Positions 17,054 through 27,094 are shown, counted from the first letter of the stretch. The stretch: 64,000 nucleotides of DNA from SVFI01 sp045535935 (GCA_045535935.1 JAZSMO010000034.1:8201-72200), one strand, 5' to 3'. The notes: a model not told the origin generated them from the sequence alone. A program made the numbers and translations.

Positions 17054-18346
17054 ATGAAAAAACGAAAGAGTATCAAACAGACATTGATTGGATTATCCGT
17101 AATACCGGTAGTGTTTATCGGCATTGCGCTCACGGTTATATCGACCAGTACGCTCTGGAACAGTATGAGCAGGGAAGTGAGCAATTCTCTCTCCATTGCT
17201 GCGCATTCGGTTTATAATACATATTCGCTTGTGGCGCCGGGAGATTTCCGCGAAGAGGACGGAGTTCTCATGAAGGGTGATATTGTGATTGAGGGAGATC
17301 ACACGATTGTTGATGCGCTCAAGGATTCTTACGGGATGGAAATTACGTTGTTTTACGGAGATGAACGAAAACTTACGACCATCACGGATCAGGAAGGAAA
17401 ACGCTTGACGGAAACCAAGGCAGACAGTCAAACGGTTCATTGGGTATTGGAAAACGGCAGAGAATATTTTTCGCCGAAAGTGGATATCGGCGGAGAGGAT
17501 TATTTCGGCTTTTATATTCCGGTTTTGAATAAGGACAAATCGGTGGTAGGTATGGCATTTGCCGGAAAGAAACGGGCAGATGTCATGAATTCCATGCAGA
17601 CTTCAGTTTTTCAGTCTATGCTCATATGTATGTTGGTTATTGTTGCGACGTTACTTGTATGTGTGGGAGCGAGCCAGAAGATTATCCGGGCTATCAAGAG
17701 TATTATGGAATATCTCGGATATTTGGCACAGAGTGATTTTTCGCAAAAAATGCCGAAGAGTGTTCTGCGGAGAAATGATGAAATCGGTGAGATGGGAAAA
17801 CATGCAGAGGTAGTAAGCAAGTCATTAAAAGACATGATTACCACAGACCCGCTGACAGGTTTGTACAATCGCCGCGCATGTAAGAAATATCTGGACAAGT
17901 GGATTGAAACATGTAATAAAAACAAGAAAAACAGGATTACCGTAGCCATCGGTGATATCGATTTCTTTAAGAAAATTAATGACACATACGGTCACGATTG
18001 CGGGGATTTGGTGCTTGTCACGGTGTCAGATATTTTCAAACGACACATGGGAGAAGACGGATGTGTGGCCAGATGGGGCGGAGAAGAATTTTTGCTCGTA
18101 TTTGAAGATCAGAAAAAAGATGCGGAAAAACGGCTTCGCAACATGCTGGAAGAAATCCGCGCATATGAGTTTGTGTACAAAGAGAAGTGTTTCCACATTA
18201 CCTTCACCTTTGGGGTGAATGGCACTATCGTGGGAAGAACGTTTGATGAGATTGTAAACGAAGCGGATGAATATTTATACAAAGGAAAGAAGGGCGGCCG
18301 CGACAGAATCGTCACGGCGGAACGTACGATTACTTTTTCTTCGTAA
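17054..18346 (+). CDS. Membrane diguanylate cyclase with Cache-type sensor
   Basis: 430 residues. Transmembrane segment about 11-32, an extracytoplasmic sensor about 33-190 that looks like a single Cache domain (IVDALKDSYGMEITLFYGDERKLTTI, YFGFYIPVLNKDKSVVGMAFAG), a second segment about 192-214, a HAMP-like linker, and a GGDEF domain about 255-425. The active-site loop is WGGEEF (GGEEF at 342-346), so it should make cyclic di-GMP. DPLTGLYNRRA marks the domain start. A classical RxxD inhibitory site was not seen. AAGGGGAAA precedes the start. It is convergent with, and overlaps by 17 bp, the EamA gene. Confidence 0.9.
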   Translation: MKKRKSIKQTLIGLSVIPVVFIGIALTVISTSTLWNSMSREVSNSLSIAAHSVYNTYSLVAPGDFREEDGVLMKGDIVIEGDHTIVDALKDSYGMEITLFYGDERKLTTITDQEGKRLTETKADSQTVHWVLENGREYFSPKVDIGGEDYFGFYIPVLNKDKSVVGMAFAGKKRADVMNSMQTSVFQSMLICMLVIVATLLVCVGASQKIIRAIKSIMEYLGYLAQSDFSQKMPKSVLRRNDEIGEMGKHAEVVSKSLKDMITTDPLTGLYNRRACKKYLDKWIETCNKNKKNRITVAIGDIDFFKKINDTYGHDCGDLVLVTVSDIFKRHMGEDGCVARWGGEEFLLVFEDQKKDAEKRLRNMLEEIRAYEFVYKEKCFHITFTFGVNGTIVGRTFDEIVNEADEYLYKGKKGGRDRIVTAERTITFSS

Positions 18347-19250
18347 GCAAGTCACTCGTGTTGGCAAGAAGAATGGCGGCGAACATAACGGCGCAGCCCG
18401 CAATTTCGCGCCCGGAGAGGGATTGCCCGAGGATAATCCAACCTGCCAAAACACTGACCACGGATTCCAGAGACAAAATAAGCGAGGCGATGGTCGGATT
18501 GACACCTTTTTGACCGACAATCTGCAGGGTATATGCAACACCGCAGGAAAGAACCCCTGCATACAGGATCGGGAGACGGGCCTCCCAAATATGGGAAAGC
18601 TCCGGTCTCTCAAGAAAAATAATAAACGGCAGTGAGATCAGGCCGCATACAAAAAACTGCAGGCAGGATAAAACGACGCCGTCCACGCGGGTGGAAAAAT
18701 AATCGATAACCAAAATATGTGCAGTGAAGGCGAAGGAGCAGAGAAGCACGTAAAAGTCGCCGACTGCGATGGACAGATTGTCTTTGATACATAACAAAAA
18801 GAGACCGACCAAACCGAGAAATACGCTTCCGATTACCGGAAGCGCTATTTTTTTGCGTAAAAACAGAGCACTGGCAATCGGAACAAAGACAATGTAAAGT
18901 GCTGTGATAAAACCAGCTTTTCCCACAGATGTCTGTTCTATGCCGAACTGCTGCAGGGTACTGCCCAGACAAAGGCAGATACCGCATGCGATTCCGCCCG
19001 GAAGAGAGAGGAGAAATTCTTCTTTTGAAAAAAGTCGAGTTTTGTCGAAACTCTCACCTGATGTAAGAGATTTGTGGTTTTTGGTGCGCAAAACATAAAT
19101 CACGGGAAGAAGTGTGATGCCTCCGATCAGACAGCGGATACCGTTAAAGGTAAACGGCCGGATGTATTCGGCAGCACTGCTTTGTGCCACAAAAGCGATT
19201 CCCCATATGAATGCAGCCAGAAAAAGTAAGATTGCGTTTTTTGGTTTCAT
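18330..19250 (-). CDS. EamA/DMT family transporter
   Basis: 306 residues with about ten hydrophobic segments in two EamA repeats of the drug/metabolite transporter superfamily. Visible marks are AAFIWGIAFVAQSSA at the start of repeat 1 and the second-repeat end SLILSLESVVSVLAGWIILGQ, the conserved DMT stretch. Substrate unknown (metabolite or amino-acid export is typical). Oriented against its neighbours, with its own leader of about 200 bp shared with the chemoreceptor gene. Confidence 0.9.
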   Translation of the reverse strand: MKPKNAILLFLAAFIWGIAFVAQSSAAEYIRPFTFNGIRCLIGGITLLPVIYVLRTKNHKSLTSGESFDKTRLFSKEEFLLSLPGGIACGICLCLGSTLQQFGIEQTSVGKAGFITALYIVFVPIASALFLRKKIALPVIGSVFLGLVGLFLLCIKDNLSIAVGDFYVLLCSFAFTAHILVIDYFSTRVDGVVLSCLQFFVCGLISLPFIIFLERPELSHIWEARLPILYAGVLSCGVAYTLQIVGQKGVNPTIASLILSLESVVSVLAGWIILGQSLSGREIAGCAVMFAAILLANTSDLLTKKK

Positions 19251-19449
19251 GGTGTCCGTCCTTTTTACTAATAAAATTCAATAAAAATTGTGCAATTTGA
19301 TTATGGGGAATCTGCCGTGTATTGTCAAGAAAAGGGTAGATTTTTTTACAGATTCATGCTACAATTATTTCAGTTTATGTAAGCGCAAAAAAGAAGATAT
19401 ATTTTACTGGAAAGGAGCACCCTTTGGGGTGTAAAGGAATGGGAAGGTT

Positions 19450-20760
19450 ATGAAAAAACAAAAAGGAAATATGGGCTATTTCACACTGACGATTAAGATG
19501 CTTGCAATTGGTATCATTCCGGTACTTTTATCGACGATTGCATCTATTATTTGTGCAGCGGTTACGCTGAACGGAGTGGAGGGAGTTTCTCTCGGAAGTC
19601 TGGTTAAGGCAAATTTGATTGCAATGATCGTGCTTGAAATCGTCATAGCTGTAGTTGTATTTATTATTGCGAGAAATATCGTAGGATCCTTAAACAGAAT
19701 TATCGAGATTCTTGAATCTGCAGTCGGCGGTAATCTGACACGTCTTTGTGTTGCTAAGGATACAGAGCGTAAAGATGAGATGGGTGTTCTTGCCCGCCAT
19801 GCCAATGAAGTAATCAGATCTCTCTGCAAAGTGATTGCAAAAGTCGGTACGACGACAGACGTTATCGTTGCAGCATCCGAAAAGCTTGAGAAGATGGCTG
19901 ACCAGACAAGTAACGCATCTGACGATGTGGCAAGATCTATGGGTGATATGGCCAACGGTGCGACAGCACAGGCGACAGAGACACAGACCGTTTCTGAGGC
20001 AGTTATGCAGATCGGTGACGGAATTGAGCAGACAACAGTTGCAGTACAGAATCTTCTGAACAATGCAGACTCCATGAGAAAAGCCGGTCAGGCCGGAGTG
20101 GAAAGTGTAGAAGATCTGGAAAGCATTTCCGAAAAAGTAAAAGCACAGATTGCTATTATTTATCAGCAGACCAATACAACCAACGAATCTGCACAGGAAA
20201 TCCACAAGGCGACAGAGCTTATCGCTTCGATTGCGAACGAGACCAACCTCCTTGCTTTGAATGCTTCTATCGAGGCGGCGAGAGCCGGAGAGAGCGGACG
20301 TGGATTCGCAGTTGTTGCTGAACAGATTAAAAACCTTGCAGAACAGTCCAACGAATCTGCTAAGACAATCGACGGAATTATTAAGAATCTTCTGGAAGAG
20401 TCAGAACAGGCTGTACAGACGATGAATACAGTAGATGCTATCATCGGACTTCAGGCGGATAAGGTAGATACGACAAGACGTGTATTTGCCAAGGTGAACA
20501 ATGGTCTTCAGGATACCATCGCAGATGTTGAGAGCATTGCTTCCAACACAGAGGTGCTTGATCAGGCAAAAGACCGCGTTATGTTATCTGTGGAAAGTCT
20601 TTCTGCTATTGCGGAAGAAAATGCAGCAGGTACACAGGAGACAGCAGCTTCTGCAGAAGAGCTCGCAGCTACCATCAGTGAAATCAAAGATGCATCTGCA
20701 AAACTGTTCGATGTATCCGAAGAGCTTACAGGCGAGTTAAATATGTACGTAATCTACTAA
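19450..20760 (+). CDS. Methyl-accepting chemotaxis protein with a minimal sensor
   Basis: 436 residues. Two close membrane segments (about 12-33 and 50-70) leave only some 15 residues outside, so there is no real ligand domain. A HAMP domain (about 70-125) and a long coiled-coil signalling domain follow. The hairpin tip has the conserved IANETNLLALNASIEAARAGESGRGFAVVA stretch (about 258-285). Such receptors often sense membrane or cytoplasmic state or partner proteins. No flagellar or che gene is in the window. A small CACCC/GGGTG hairpin lies just before the GGGAAGG ribosome site. Confidence 0.88.
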   Translation: MKKQKGNMGYFTLTIKMLAIGIIPVLLSTIASIICAAVTLNGVEGVSLGSLVKANLIAMIVLEIVIAVVVFIIARNIVGSLNRIIEILESAVGGNLTRLCVAKDTERKDEMGVLARHANEVIRSLCKVIAKVGTTTDVIVAASEKLEKMADQTSNASDDVARSMGDMANGATAQATETQTVSEAVMQIGDGIEQTTVAVQNLLNNADSMRKAGQAGVESVEDLESISEKVKAQIAIIYQQTNTTNESAQEIHKATELIASIANETNLLALNASIEAARAGESGRGFAVVAEQIKNLAEQSNESAKTIDGIIKNLLEESEQAVQTMNTVDAIIGLQADKVDTTRRVFAKVNNGLQDTIADVESIASNTEVLDQAKDRVMLSVESLSAIAEENAAGTQETAASAEELAATISEIKDASAKLFDVSEELTGELNMYVIY

Positions 20761-20806
20761 TTCCTATTTCTACATAAATAAATCCAATAATATATAGAAG
20801 AAGTAA

Positions 20807-20842
20807 ACGGATCGGCGATTTATTACGCCGGTCCGTTTTTTT
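20807..20842 (+). terminator. Terminator after the chemoreceptor gene
   Basis: Stem ACGGATCGGCG / CGCCGGTCCGT with an AT loop, followed by T7. Confidence 0.9.
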
Positions 20843-20896
20843 GAAGGAACTTTATAAAACTTTAATCCTTATGTCCTTTATTTCACATAATTCATA

Positions 20897-20925
20897 TTGA
20901 TTTTGATAATTTAAATCTATATAAT
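20897..20925 (+). promoter_or_regulatory. Promoter of ftsH
   Basis: TTGATT (20897-20902), 17-bp spacer, TATAAT (20920-20925), 38 bp before the start codon. Confidence 0.75.
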
Positions 20926-20963
20926 GGTATCGTGCTGTAAAAAGGGCAAAGTAAGGAGAAAAA

Positions 20964-23123
20964 ATGGAAAATCAGAACTATCAGGGATCGGGTGGTAACG
21001 GATCCCAGAATAACAATAATAATGGAAATAACAACAATAACAATAACGGAGGGAATGGATCCGGCGGACCGCAGAAGCGACAGAATTTCATGCTTCTGCT
21101 TATTGCGGCACTGATTACGTTGTTCGGAATGAGCTTTTTTATGAACGGCCTTTCCGGAAGTTCCTCAAGCAAAGAGATTTCCTACAATGAATTCCTCGAT
21201 ATGGTAGAGGAAGGTAAGGTGGAGGAAGTCCTTATTACACCGGATGAAATTCAGATTATGCCGAAGGAAGAGAAAAAGGATTCCAAAACAGAAAATTATA
21301 ATCCTTTCTTTCCGACCGGATACGGAACTGCTTCGGTTGTTTACTACACCGGAGTGGTGGAGGATGACAATCTTGCAGCATTCCTGAAAGAGCACAATGT
21401 GAAATTCAGCCAGCAGATACCGGATGATACCAGCTGGATATTGTCTATTTTACTGACCTATGTATTGCCGATTGTGCTTGTTTGGATTTTGCTCAGCTTT
21501 CTGTTCCGCAAGATGTCGGGTGGTGGCGGACCGATGGGAGTCGGAAAGAGCAATGCCAAAGTTTATGTTCAGAAAGAAACCGGGGTTACATTTAAAGATG
21601 TGGCCGGCCAGGATGAGGCGAAAGAGTCTTTGCAGGAAGTGGTGGACTTTTTGCACAATCCGGGGAAATATACGAAAATCGGTGCGAAGCTCCCGAAAGG
21701 AGCTCTTCTGGTGGGACCTCCGGGAACCGGAAAAACTTTGCTTGCTAAGGCAGTAGCAGGAGAGGCTAATGTTCCTTTCTTCTCTCTTGCGGGTTCCGAT
21801 TTTATTGAGCTTTATGTCGGTGTCGGAGCTTCCAGAGTACGTGATCTTTTTAAGGAAGCGACCAAAAATGCACCATGTATTATATTTATTGATGAAATTG
21901 ATGCCATCGGCCGGAGCCGTGACTCCAAGTACGGCGGCGGAAATGAGGAGCGCGAGCAGACGCTCAACCAGCTTCTCGCTGAGATGGACGGATTTGATAC
22001 GTCCAAAGGTATTTTAATTCTCGGAGCGACCAACCGTCCGGAAATTTTGGATAAAGCATTACTTCGTCCGGGACGTTTTGACCGCCGTGTGATTGTAGAT
22101 AAGCCGGATTTAAAAGGACGTGAGGATGTCCTTAAAGTGCATTCGAAGGATGTCAGCATGGATGAGACGGTGGATCTTCATGAAATTGCATTGGCAACCA
22201 GCGGTGCGGTAGGTTCCGACCTTGCCAATATGATCAACGAAGCTGCCATCAATGCAGTGAAAAACGGGCGCAAAGCTGTTTGCCAGAAGGATCTTTTTGA
22301 TGCGGTTGAAGTAGTTCTTGTCGGTAAAGAGAAGAAGGATCGCATCATGAGCAAGGAAGAGCGCAAGATTGTTTCGTACCATGAAGTCGGTCATGCACTC
22401 ATCAGTGCATTGCAGAAAAATTCCGAGCCGGTGCAGAAGATTACCATCGTTCCGCGTACCATGGGAGCGCTCGGTTATGTCATGCATGTTCCGGAGGATG
22501 AAAAATACCTGAATTCCGAGGCGGAGCTCCACGATATGATCGTCGGTCTTCTCGGCGGACGTGCAGCGGAGGAGCTTGTGTTTGATACAGTGACGACAGG
22601 TGCGTCCAACGATATTGAAAAAGCGACCAATATTGCACGTTCTATGGTGACGCAGTACGGTATGAGCAAAAAGTTCGGTCTTGTCGGTCTGGAATCTGTT
22701 GAGAGCCAGTATCTGGATCGCCGCTCTGTGCTGAATTGTTCCGATGTGACGGCGGCAGCGGTGGATGAAGAGGTTATGAACATTCTCAAGAAGTGTTATA
22801 AAGAAGCGAAAAAGTTGCTTCGTGATAACCGTAAGCTGATGGATAAGATTGCGGAGCACCTGATTGAGAAAGAAACAATCACCGGTAAAGAATTTATGGA
22901 GATATACCGCAAGGAAAAAGGTCTTCCGGAGCCGGAGGAGAAGAAGGAAGAGTCGGCAGAAGAAGGCGCATCTGAGGTTAAGACTGCGGCGGAAGCTGTG
23001 GCGCAGCTTAAGGCGGCGGATGACAAAGAGAAACCTGTTGAAGAACCGGAAACTGAAATAGAACAGGTGACAGAGTCTGCAGAAGAACCGGATGAGATTC
23101 CGGAAGAAAAAGAAGAAATGTAG
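20964..23123 (+). CDS. ftsH: FtsH ATP-dependent membrane zinc metalloprotease
   Basis: 719 residues. Residues 1-40 form an unusual Asn/Gly-rich cytoplasmic head. Membrane segments lie at about 41-60 and 158-181 around a small extracytoplasmic domain. The AAA+ module has Walker A GPPGTGKT (251-258), Walker B IIFIDEIDAIG and the second region of homology ATNRPEILDKALLRPGRFDR. The zinc site is HEVGH (473-477) instead of the usual HEAGH, with the third ligand Asp expected in TTGASNDIEKAT. The last 70 residues are a Glu-rich tail, longer than in many homologues. It degrades misfolded membrane and selected cytosolic proteins. It has its own promoter and a following hairpin. Confidence 0.95.
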   Translation: MENQNYQGSGGNGSQNNNNNGNNNNNNNGGNGSGGPQKRQNFMLLLIAALITLFGMSFFMNGLSGSSSSKEISYNEFLDMVEEGKVEEVLITPDEIQIMPKEEKKDSKTENYNPFFPTGYGTASVVYYTGVVEDDNLAAFLKEHNVKFSQQIPDDTSWILSILLTYVLPIVLVWILLSFLFRKMSGGGGPMGVGKSNAKVYVQKETGVTFKDVAGQDEAKESLQEVVDFLHNPGKYTKIGAKLPKGALLVGPPGTGKTLLAKAVAGEANVPFFSLAGSDFIELYVGVGASRVRDLFKEATKNAPCIIFIDEIDAIGRSRDSKYGGGNEEREQTLNQLLAEMDGFDTSKGILILGATNRPEILDKALLRPGRFDRRVIVDKPDLKGREDVLKVHSKDVSMDETVDLHEIALATSGAVGSDLANMINEAAINAVKNGRKAVCQKDLFDAVEVVLVGKEKKDRIMSKEERKIVSYHEVGHALISALQKNSEPVQKITIVPRTMGALGYVMHVPEDEKYLNSEAELHDMIVGLLGGRAAEELVFDTVTTGASNDIEKATNIARSMVTQYGMSKKFGLVGLESVESQYLDRRSVLNCSDVTAAAVDEEVMNILKKCYKEAKKLLRDNRKLMDKIAEHLIEKETITGKEFMEIYRKEKGLPEPEEKKEESAEEGASEVKTAAEAVAQLKAADDKEKPVEEPETEIEQVTESAEEPDEIPEEKEEM

Positions 23124-23133
23124 TATGAAAATT

Positions 23134-23183
23134 GAGCGGGGCACAGAGGAACCTATCGGGGCTCCGGAGCGCCGCTCATTTTT
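23134..23183 (+). terminator. Probable terminator between ftsH and uvrC
   Basis: Arms GAGCGGGGC / GCGCCGCTC (one mismatch) enclose an inner palindrome GCTCCGGAGC and are followed by ATTTTTG. It leaves room only for the uvrC ribosome site, so some readthrough into uvrC is likely. Confidence 0.6.
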
Positions 23184-23197
23184 GTGGGAGGATATAC

Positions 23198-25066
23198 ATG
23201 TTCGATCTGAAAGAGGAGCTTACTAAGCTTCCGAATTGTCCGGGCGTATATATTATGCATGATGAAAAGGATACCATTTTGTATGTGGGGAAGGCAATCA
23301 ATCTGAATCGCCGTGTACATTCCTATTTCCGTGAGAGTACGAAAAAGTCTCCGAAAATACAAAAGATGGTAAGCCTGATTCATCATTTTGAGTATATTGT
23401 CACGGATTCCGAACTGGAAGCGCTGGTTCTGGAAAACAATCTGATCAAAGAACATCGCCCGAAGTACAATACGATGCTCAAGGACGATAAAACATATCCG
23501 TATATTAAAGTGACGCTCGGCGAGGAATATCCGAGAGTCCTTTTTTCGCGTCTGATGAAAAAAGATAAGTCCAAATATTTCGGGCCATTCACCAGTGCGG
23601 GTGCGGTCAAAGATACGATTGACCTGATTTGCAAATTATATAAGATAAGAACCTGCAATGCATCGATGAAAAACGGGCAGGACCGCGCCTGTCTCAATTA
23701 CCATATGAAACAATGTCTGGCGCCGTGCATGGGAAATGTTTCCCCGGAGGAGTACGGCGAGAATGTGAAGAAGGCGCTGGAGTTTCTGGGAGGTAACTAC
23801 GGTCCGGTGCTTCGGGAACTGGATCAGAAAATGCAGGAAGCCTCGGACAACATGGAATTTGAGGAGGCGATCCGCTACCGCGATTTGAAAAACAGTGTGC
23901 TGTCCGTTGCGCAAAAGCAGAAAATCACGGATTCGGACGGCGAAGATAAGGATGTAATTGCCCTTGCCAAGGATGAGAAGGATGCGGTTGTGCAGGTATT
24001 CTTTGTCCGCGACGGGAAACTAATCGGCCGTGAACATTTTTATATGACGAATGTAGCCCAGAGCAGTGAGGCGGAAGTGCTGGAGAGTTTTTTGAAACAG
24101 TTTTATGCGGGGACGCCGTATCTTCCGAAAACGATTATGCTGTCTATGGAGATTGAGGACGCAGAGCTTTTGCAGGAGTGGTTGTCCGGCCGGAAAGGTG
24201 CGAAAGTGAGAATTGTCGTGCCGAAGATCGGCAGCAAGGAAAAGCTGGTGGAGCTGGCAGGGAAAAACGCAGCTCTTATCCTCGGACAGGACAAGGAGCG
24301 TATCCGGAGGGAGCAGGAACGCACCACGGGAGCTGCGGCGCAGATCGCAGAGCTTATAGGAATCGCAGGTGTACATCGGATGGAGGCTTACGATATCTCC
24401 AATATCAGCGGCTTTGAGACCGTCGGTTCCATGGTGGTATATGAGGATGGAAAGCCCCGCCGGAGTGATTACCGCAAATTCAAAATCAAGACGGTGGCGG
24501 GAAGCGACGACTATGCCAGCATGAGAGAGGTGTTGACCAGACGATTTTCCCATGGACTCAGCGAGAAGGAAGAAAATGCCCAAAAAGGAAAGGACGATAT
24601 GTTCGGAAGCTTTACCAAATTTCCGGATCTTCTTCTCATGGACGGCGGAAAAGGTCAGGTAAATATTGCGGAGGAAGTCCTTGAAAAGTTAGGCATTGCT
24701 ATCCCGGTCTGCGGTATGGTCAAGGATGACAATCACCGGACAAGAGGTCTGTATTATCAAAACAAGGAATTGCCGCTGGACACTCATTCGGAGGGATTTA
24801 AGCTGATCACCCGCATTCAGGATGAGGCTCATCGGTTTGCCATCGAGTATCACAGATCTCTTCGGAGAAAGACGAATGTAAAGTCGGTTCTGGATGAGAT
24901 CAAAGGGGTGGGGCCGGCGCGACGTAAAGCGCTTATGCGCCATTTCGACTCCATTGCACATATAAAAGCAGCAACGGTGGAAGAACTGATGGAAATACCG
25001 GAAATCAATGAAAACTGTGCCAAGGAAATTTACGCTTTTTTTCATGACACAAGTATGTTAGAATAA
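23198..25066 (+). CDS. uvrC: UvrABC excinuclease subunit C
   Basis: 622 residues, normal length. Order: GIY-YIG nuclease domain (about 1-95: LPNCPGVYIMHDEKDTILYVGKA) for the 3' incision, a Cys-containing linker (CLNYHMKQCLAPC), a UVR motif near 200-235 (EEAIRYRDLKNSV), the RNase H-like 5' nuclease domain (YDISNISG, LLMDGGKGQ, FAIEYHRSLR) and C-terminal helix-hairpin-helix repeats (IKGVGPARRKALMRHF, IPEINENCAKEIYAFF). ATG 23198 is chosen because GGGAGG sits 7 bp upstream; the longer reading runs into the terminator. Confidence 0.96.
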   Translation: MFDLKEELTKLPNCPGVYIMHDEKDTILYVGKAINLNRRVHSYFRESTKKSPKIQKMVSLIHHFEYIVTDSELEALVLENNLIKEHRPKYNTMLKDDKTYPYIKVTLGEEYPRVLFSRLMKKDKSKYFGPFTSAGAVKDTIDLICKLYKIRTCNASMKNGQDRACLNYHMKQCLAPCMGNVSPEEYGENVKKALEFLGGNYGPVLRELDQKMQEASDNMEFEEAIRYRDLKNSVLSVAQKQKITDSDGEDKDVIALAKDEKDAVVQVFFVRDGKLIGREHFYMTNVAQSSEAEVLESFLKQFYAGTPYLPKTIMLSMEIEDAELLQEWLSGRKGAKVRIVVPKIGSKEKLVELAGKNAALILGQDKERIRREQERTTGAAAQIAELIGIAGVHRMEAYDISNISGFETVGSMVVYEDGKPRRSDYRKFKIKTVAGSDDYASMREVLTRRFSHGLSEKEENAQKGKDDMFGSFTKFPDLLLMDGGKGQVNIAEEVLEKLGIAIPVCGMVKDDNHRTRGLYYQNKELPLDTHSEGFKLITRIQDEAHRFAIEYHRSLRRKTNVKSVLDEIKGVGPARRKALMRHFDSIAHIKAATVEELMEIPEINENCAKEIYAFFHDTSMLE

Positions 25067-25104
25067 ATAGGATAAACACGTTTTTTACAGTAAGGAGAGG
25101 GATT

Positions 25105-26046
25105 ATGGCGAGCATTAGTCTGAACAAAATCATTGAAAGATTTAAATTGGAAAATCTGACACCGGAAATTGAGACCAAGGGAATCAAAATTACGCAGCCG
25201 GATATTAACAGACCGGCTCTTCAGTTGGCAGGTTATTTCGAGCATTATGAGGCGACACGTCTGCAGATCATCGGATTTGTGGAGTATACCTATATGAAAG
25301 GTCTTTCCGAGGAGCGCAAGGAAGAGATTTTTGAGAAGCTTCTTTCCAATCCGATTCCGGTCATTGTATTTTGCCGTGAACTTCAGCCTGATCCTTTATT
25401 TTTGAAAAAGTCGGTGGAACACGGAATTCCGCTTTTGATGACCAAGAAAGCGACCTCGGCTTTTACGGCGGAAGTCATCCGCTGGCTCAACGTGCAGCTT
25501 GCACCTTGTATTTCCGTGCACGGTGTACTTGTCGACGTATACGGCGAGGGTGTTCTGATTACGGGAGAGAGCGGTATCGGTAAATCCGAGGCTGCGCTTG
25601 AACTTGTAAAAAGAGGACACCGTCTTGTGACAGATGACGTGGTTGAGATTCGCAAAGTCAGTGATGATACGCTTGTCGGTTCTGCGCCGGATATTACCAA
25701 GCATTTCATTGAACTTCGCGGTATCGGTATTACAGATATTAAGACACTTTTCGGTGTTTCCAGCGTTAAGGAAACCAGTCAGATTGACCTTGTAATTCAT
25801 CTGGAAGACTGGAGTAAAGAAAAAGAATATGACCGCCTCGGTTTGGAGGAAGAATTTGTGGACTATCTCGGTAACAAAGTGACATCCCACACGATTCCGA
25901 TTCGTCCGGGACGAAATCTGGCGCTGATTTGTGAGACGGCAGCGGTTAACCATCGTCAGAAAAAGATGGGTTATAATGCAGCCCAGGAGCTTTACAAAAG
26001 AGTACAGGAAAATCTTACAAAGCGCAGAGATGATGACGAAGAATAA
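25105..26046 (+). CDS. hprK: HPr kinase/phosphorylase
   Basis: 313 residues, normal length. The C-terminal catalytic domain has the P-loop GESGIGKSE (about 154-162), LVTDDVVEIRK, and the HprK signature ELRGIGITDIKTLFG. It phosphorylates and dephosphorylates Ser46 of HPr and Crh in answer to glycolytic intermediates and Pi, setting carbon catabolite control. The Crh-like gene 3.8 kb downstream is a likely partner. AAGGAGAGGG precedes ATG 25105. It begins a tight run with glucokinase and murB. Confidence 0.96.
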   Translation: MASISLNKIIERFKLENLTPEIETKGIKITQPDINRPALQLAGYFEHYEATRLQIIGFVEYTYMKGLSEERKEEIFEKLLSNPIPVIVFCRELQPDPLFLKKSVEHGIPLLMTKKATSAFTAEVIRWLNVQLAPCISVHGVLVDVYGEGVLITGESGIGKSEAALELVKRGHRLVTDDVVEIRKVSDDTLVGSAPDITKHFIELRGIGITDIKTLFGVSSVKETSQIDLVIHLEDWSKEKEYDRLGLEEEFVDYLGNKVTSHTIPIRPGRNLALICETAAVNHRQKKMGYNAAQELYKRVQENLTKRRDDDEE

Positions 26047-26064
26047 AAAGTAAGGAGTGCAGCT

Positions 26065-27000
26065 ATGAAAAAATATTGTTTTGGTGTAGATGTCGGGGGA
26101 ACGACAATCAAAATGGGACTGTTTGATGTGGAAGGAAACGTTCTCGATAAGTGGGAAATTAAGACCCGTACGGAAAACGGCGGTGAAAACGTACTTCCGG
26201 ACATCGCAAAAGCAGTTGCGGATAAAATGACAGAGAAATCCATTTCCAAAGAGGAAGTGGCAGGTGTCGGTGTCGGTGTTCCGGGGCCGGTGGATTCCAA
26301 AGGAATCGTGCACCGCTGCGTCAACCTCGGATGGGATGAGTTCAATGTAAATGAAAAATTAGGAGCCCTTGTTGATATGCCGGTTATGGCAGGAAATGAT
26401 GCCAACGTGGCAGCCCTCGGCGAAATGTGGAAGGGCGGCGGACAGGGTCATGAGGATCTTGTTGTGGTAACCCTCGGTACCGGTGTCGGCGGCGGTATTA
26501 TCATCAACGGTAAAATGTTAACCGGAGCGAACGGTTCCGGTGGTGAAATCGGACATATTCACGTACAGGACGGTGAACCGGATCAGTGCGGATGCGGTAA
26601 TTACGGATGTCTGGAGCAGTATGCGTCAGCGACCGGTATTGTCCGTATTGCAAAACGCATTTTGGCAAAAACACAGGATGCGACGGTTCTCAAAGCAGAC
26701 GGTGTGACAGCTAAGGATGTTTGGGATGCGGTAAAAGAAGGAGATGCAGTTGCAATCCAGGTGGCAGAGCAGTTCGGTAAATATTTGGGCGAAGGACTTG
26801 CAGCAATTGCCTGTGTAGTCAATCCGGAAGCTTTCGTAATCGGCGGCGGAGTTTCCAAGGCCGGTGAAGTTCTTCTTTCCTATGTGGAGAAAAATTACAA
26901 ACCGGTTGTTTTCCACGGTAGCAGAGAGGTAGAGTTTACTTTGGCTACACTGGGAAATGATGCGGGTATCTTCGGTGCAGCTAAATTAGTGTTAGGCTAA
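26065..27000 (+). CDS. glcK: ROK family glucokinase
   Basis: 311 residues. Phosphate-binding motif DVGGTTIKMGLFD is at the N-terminus, glucose-contact region GVPGPVD and GNDANVAALGE in the middle, the GTGVGGGIIINGK phosphate-2 region, EIGHI, and the ROK zinc site CGCGNYGCLE. No N-terminal HTH is present, so this is the kinase rather than a NagC/XylR-type repressor. It makes glucose 6-phosphate from non-PTS glucose. It starts 18 bp after hprK with AAGGAG. Confidence 0.94.
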   Translation: MKKYCFGVDVGGTTIKMGLFDVEGNVLDKWEIKTRTENGGENVLPDIAKAVADKMTEKSISKEEVAGVGVGVPGPVDSKGIVHRCVNLGWDEFNVNEKLGALVDMPVMAGNDANVAALGEMWKGGGQGHEDLVVVTLGTGVGGGIIINGKMLTGANGSGGEIGHIHVQDGEPDQCGCGNYGCLEQYASATGIVRIAKRILAKTQDATVLKADGVTAKDVWDAVKEGDAVAIQVAEQFGKYLGEGLAAIACVVNPEAFVIGGGVSKAGEVLLSYVEKNYKPVVFHGSREVEFTLATLGNDAGIFGAAKLVLG

Positions 27001-27094
27001 CCTTTTGCAGCATAAGAATGATAGAAATACATAAATGGAGAAGGGCCGAAAAGTCCTTCTTTCATTTTGAAAACGAAAAAAGCAGGTGACTGGT

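Noticed and set aside
19380..19449. Cyclic-di-GMP riboswitch before the chemoreceptor gene
   Set aside because: Only a short CACCC/GGGTG hairpin is seen; the GEMM tetraloop receptor and conserved core are missing.
22110..23144. 344-codon minus-strand ORF opposite ftsH
   Set aside because: Antisense shadow of a strongly conserved gene, rich in Phe, Arg and His.
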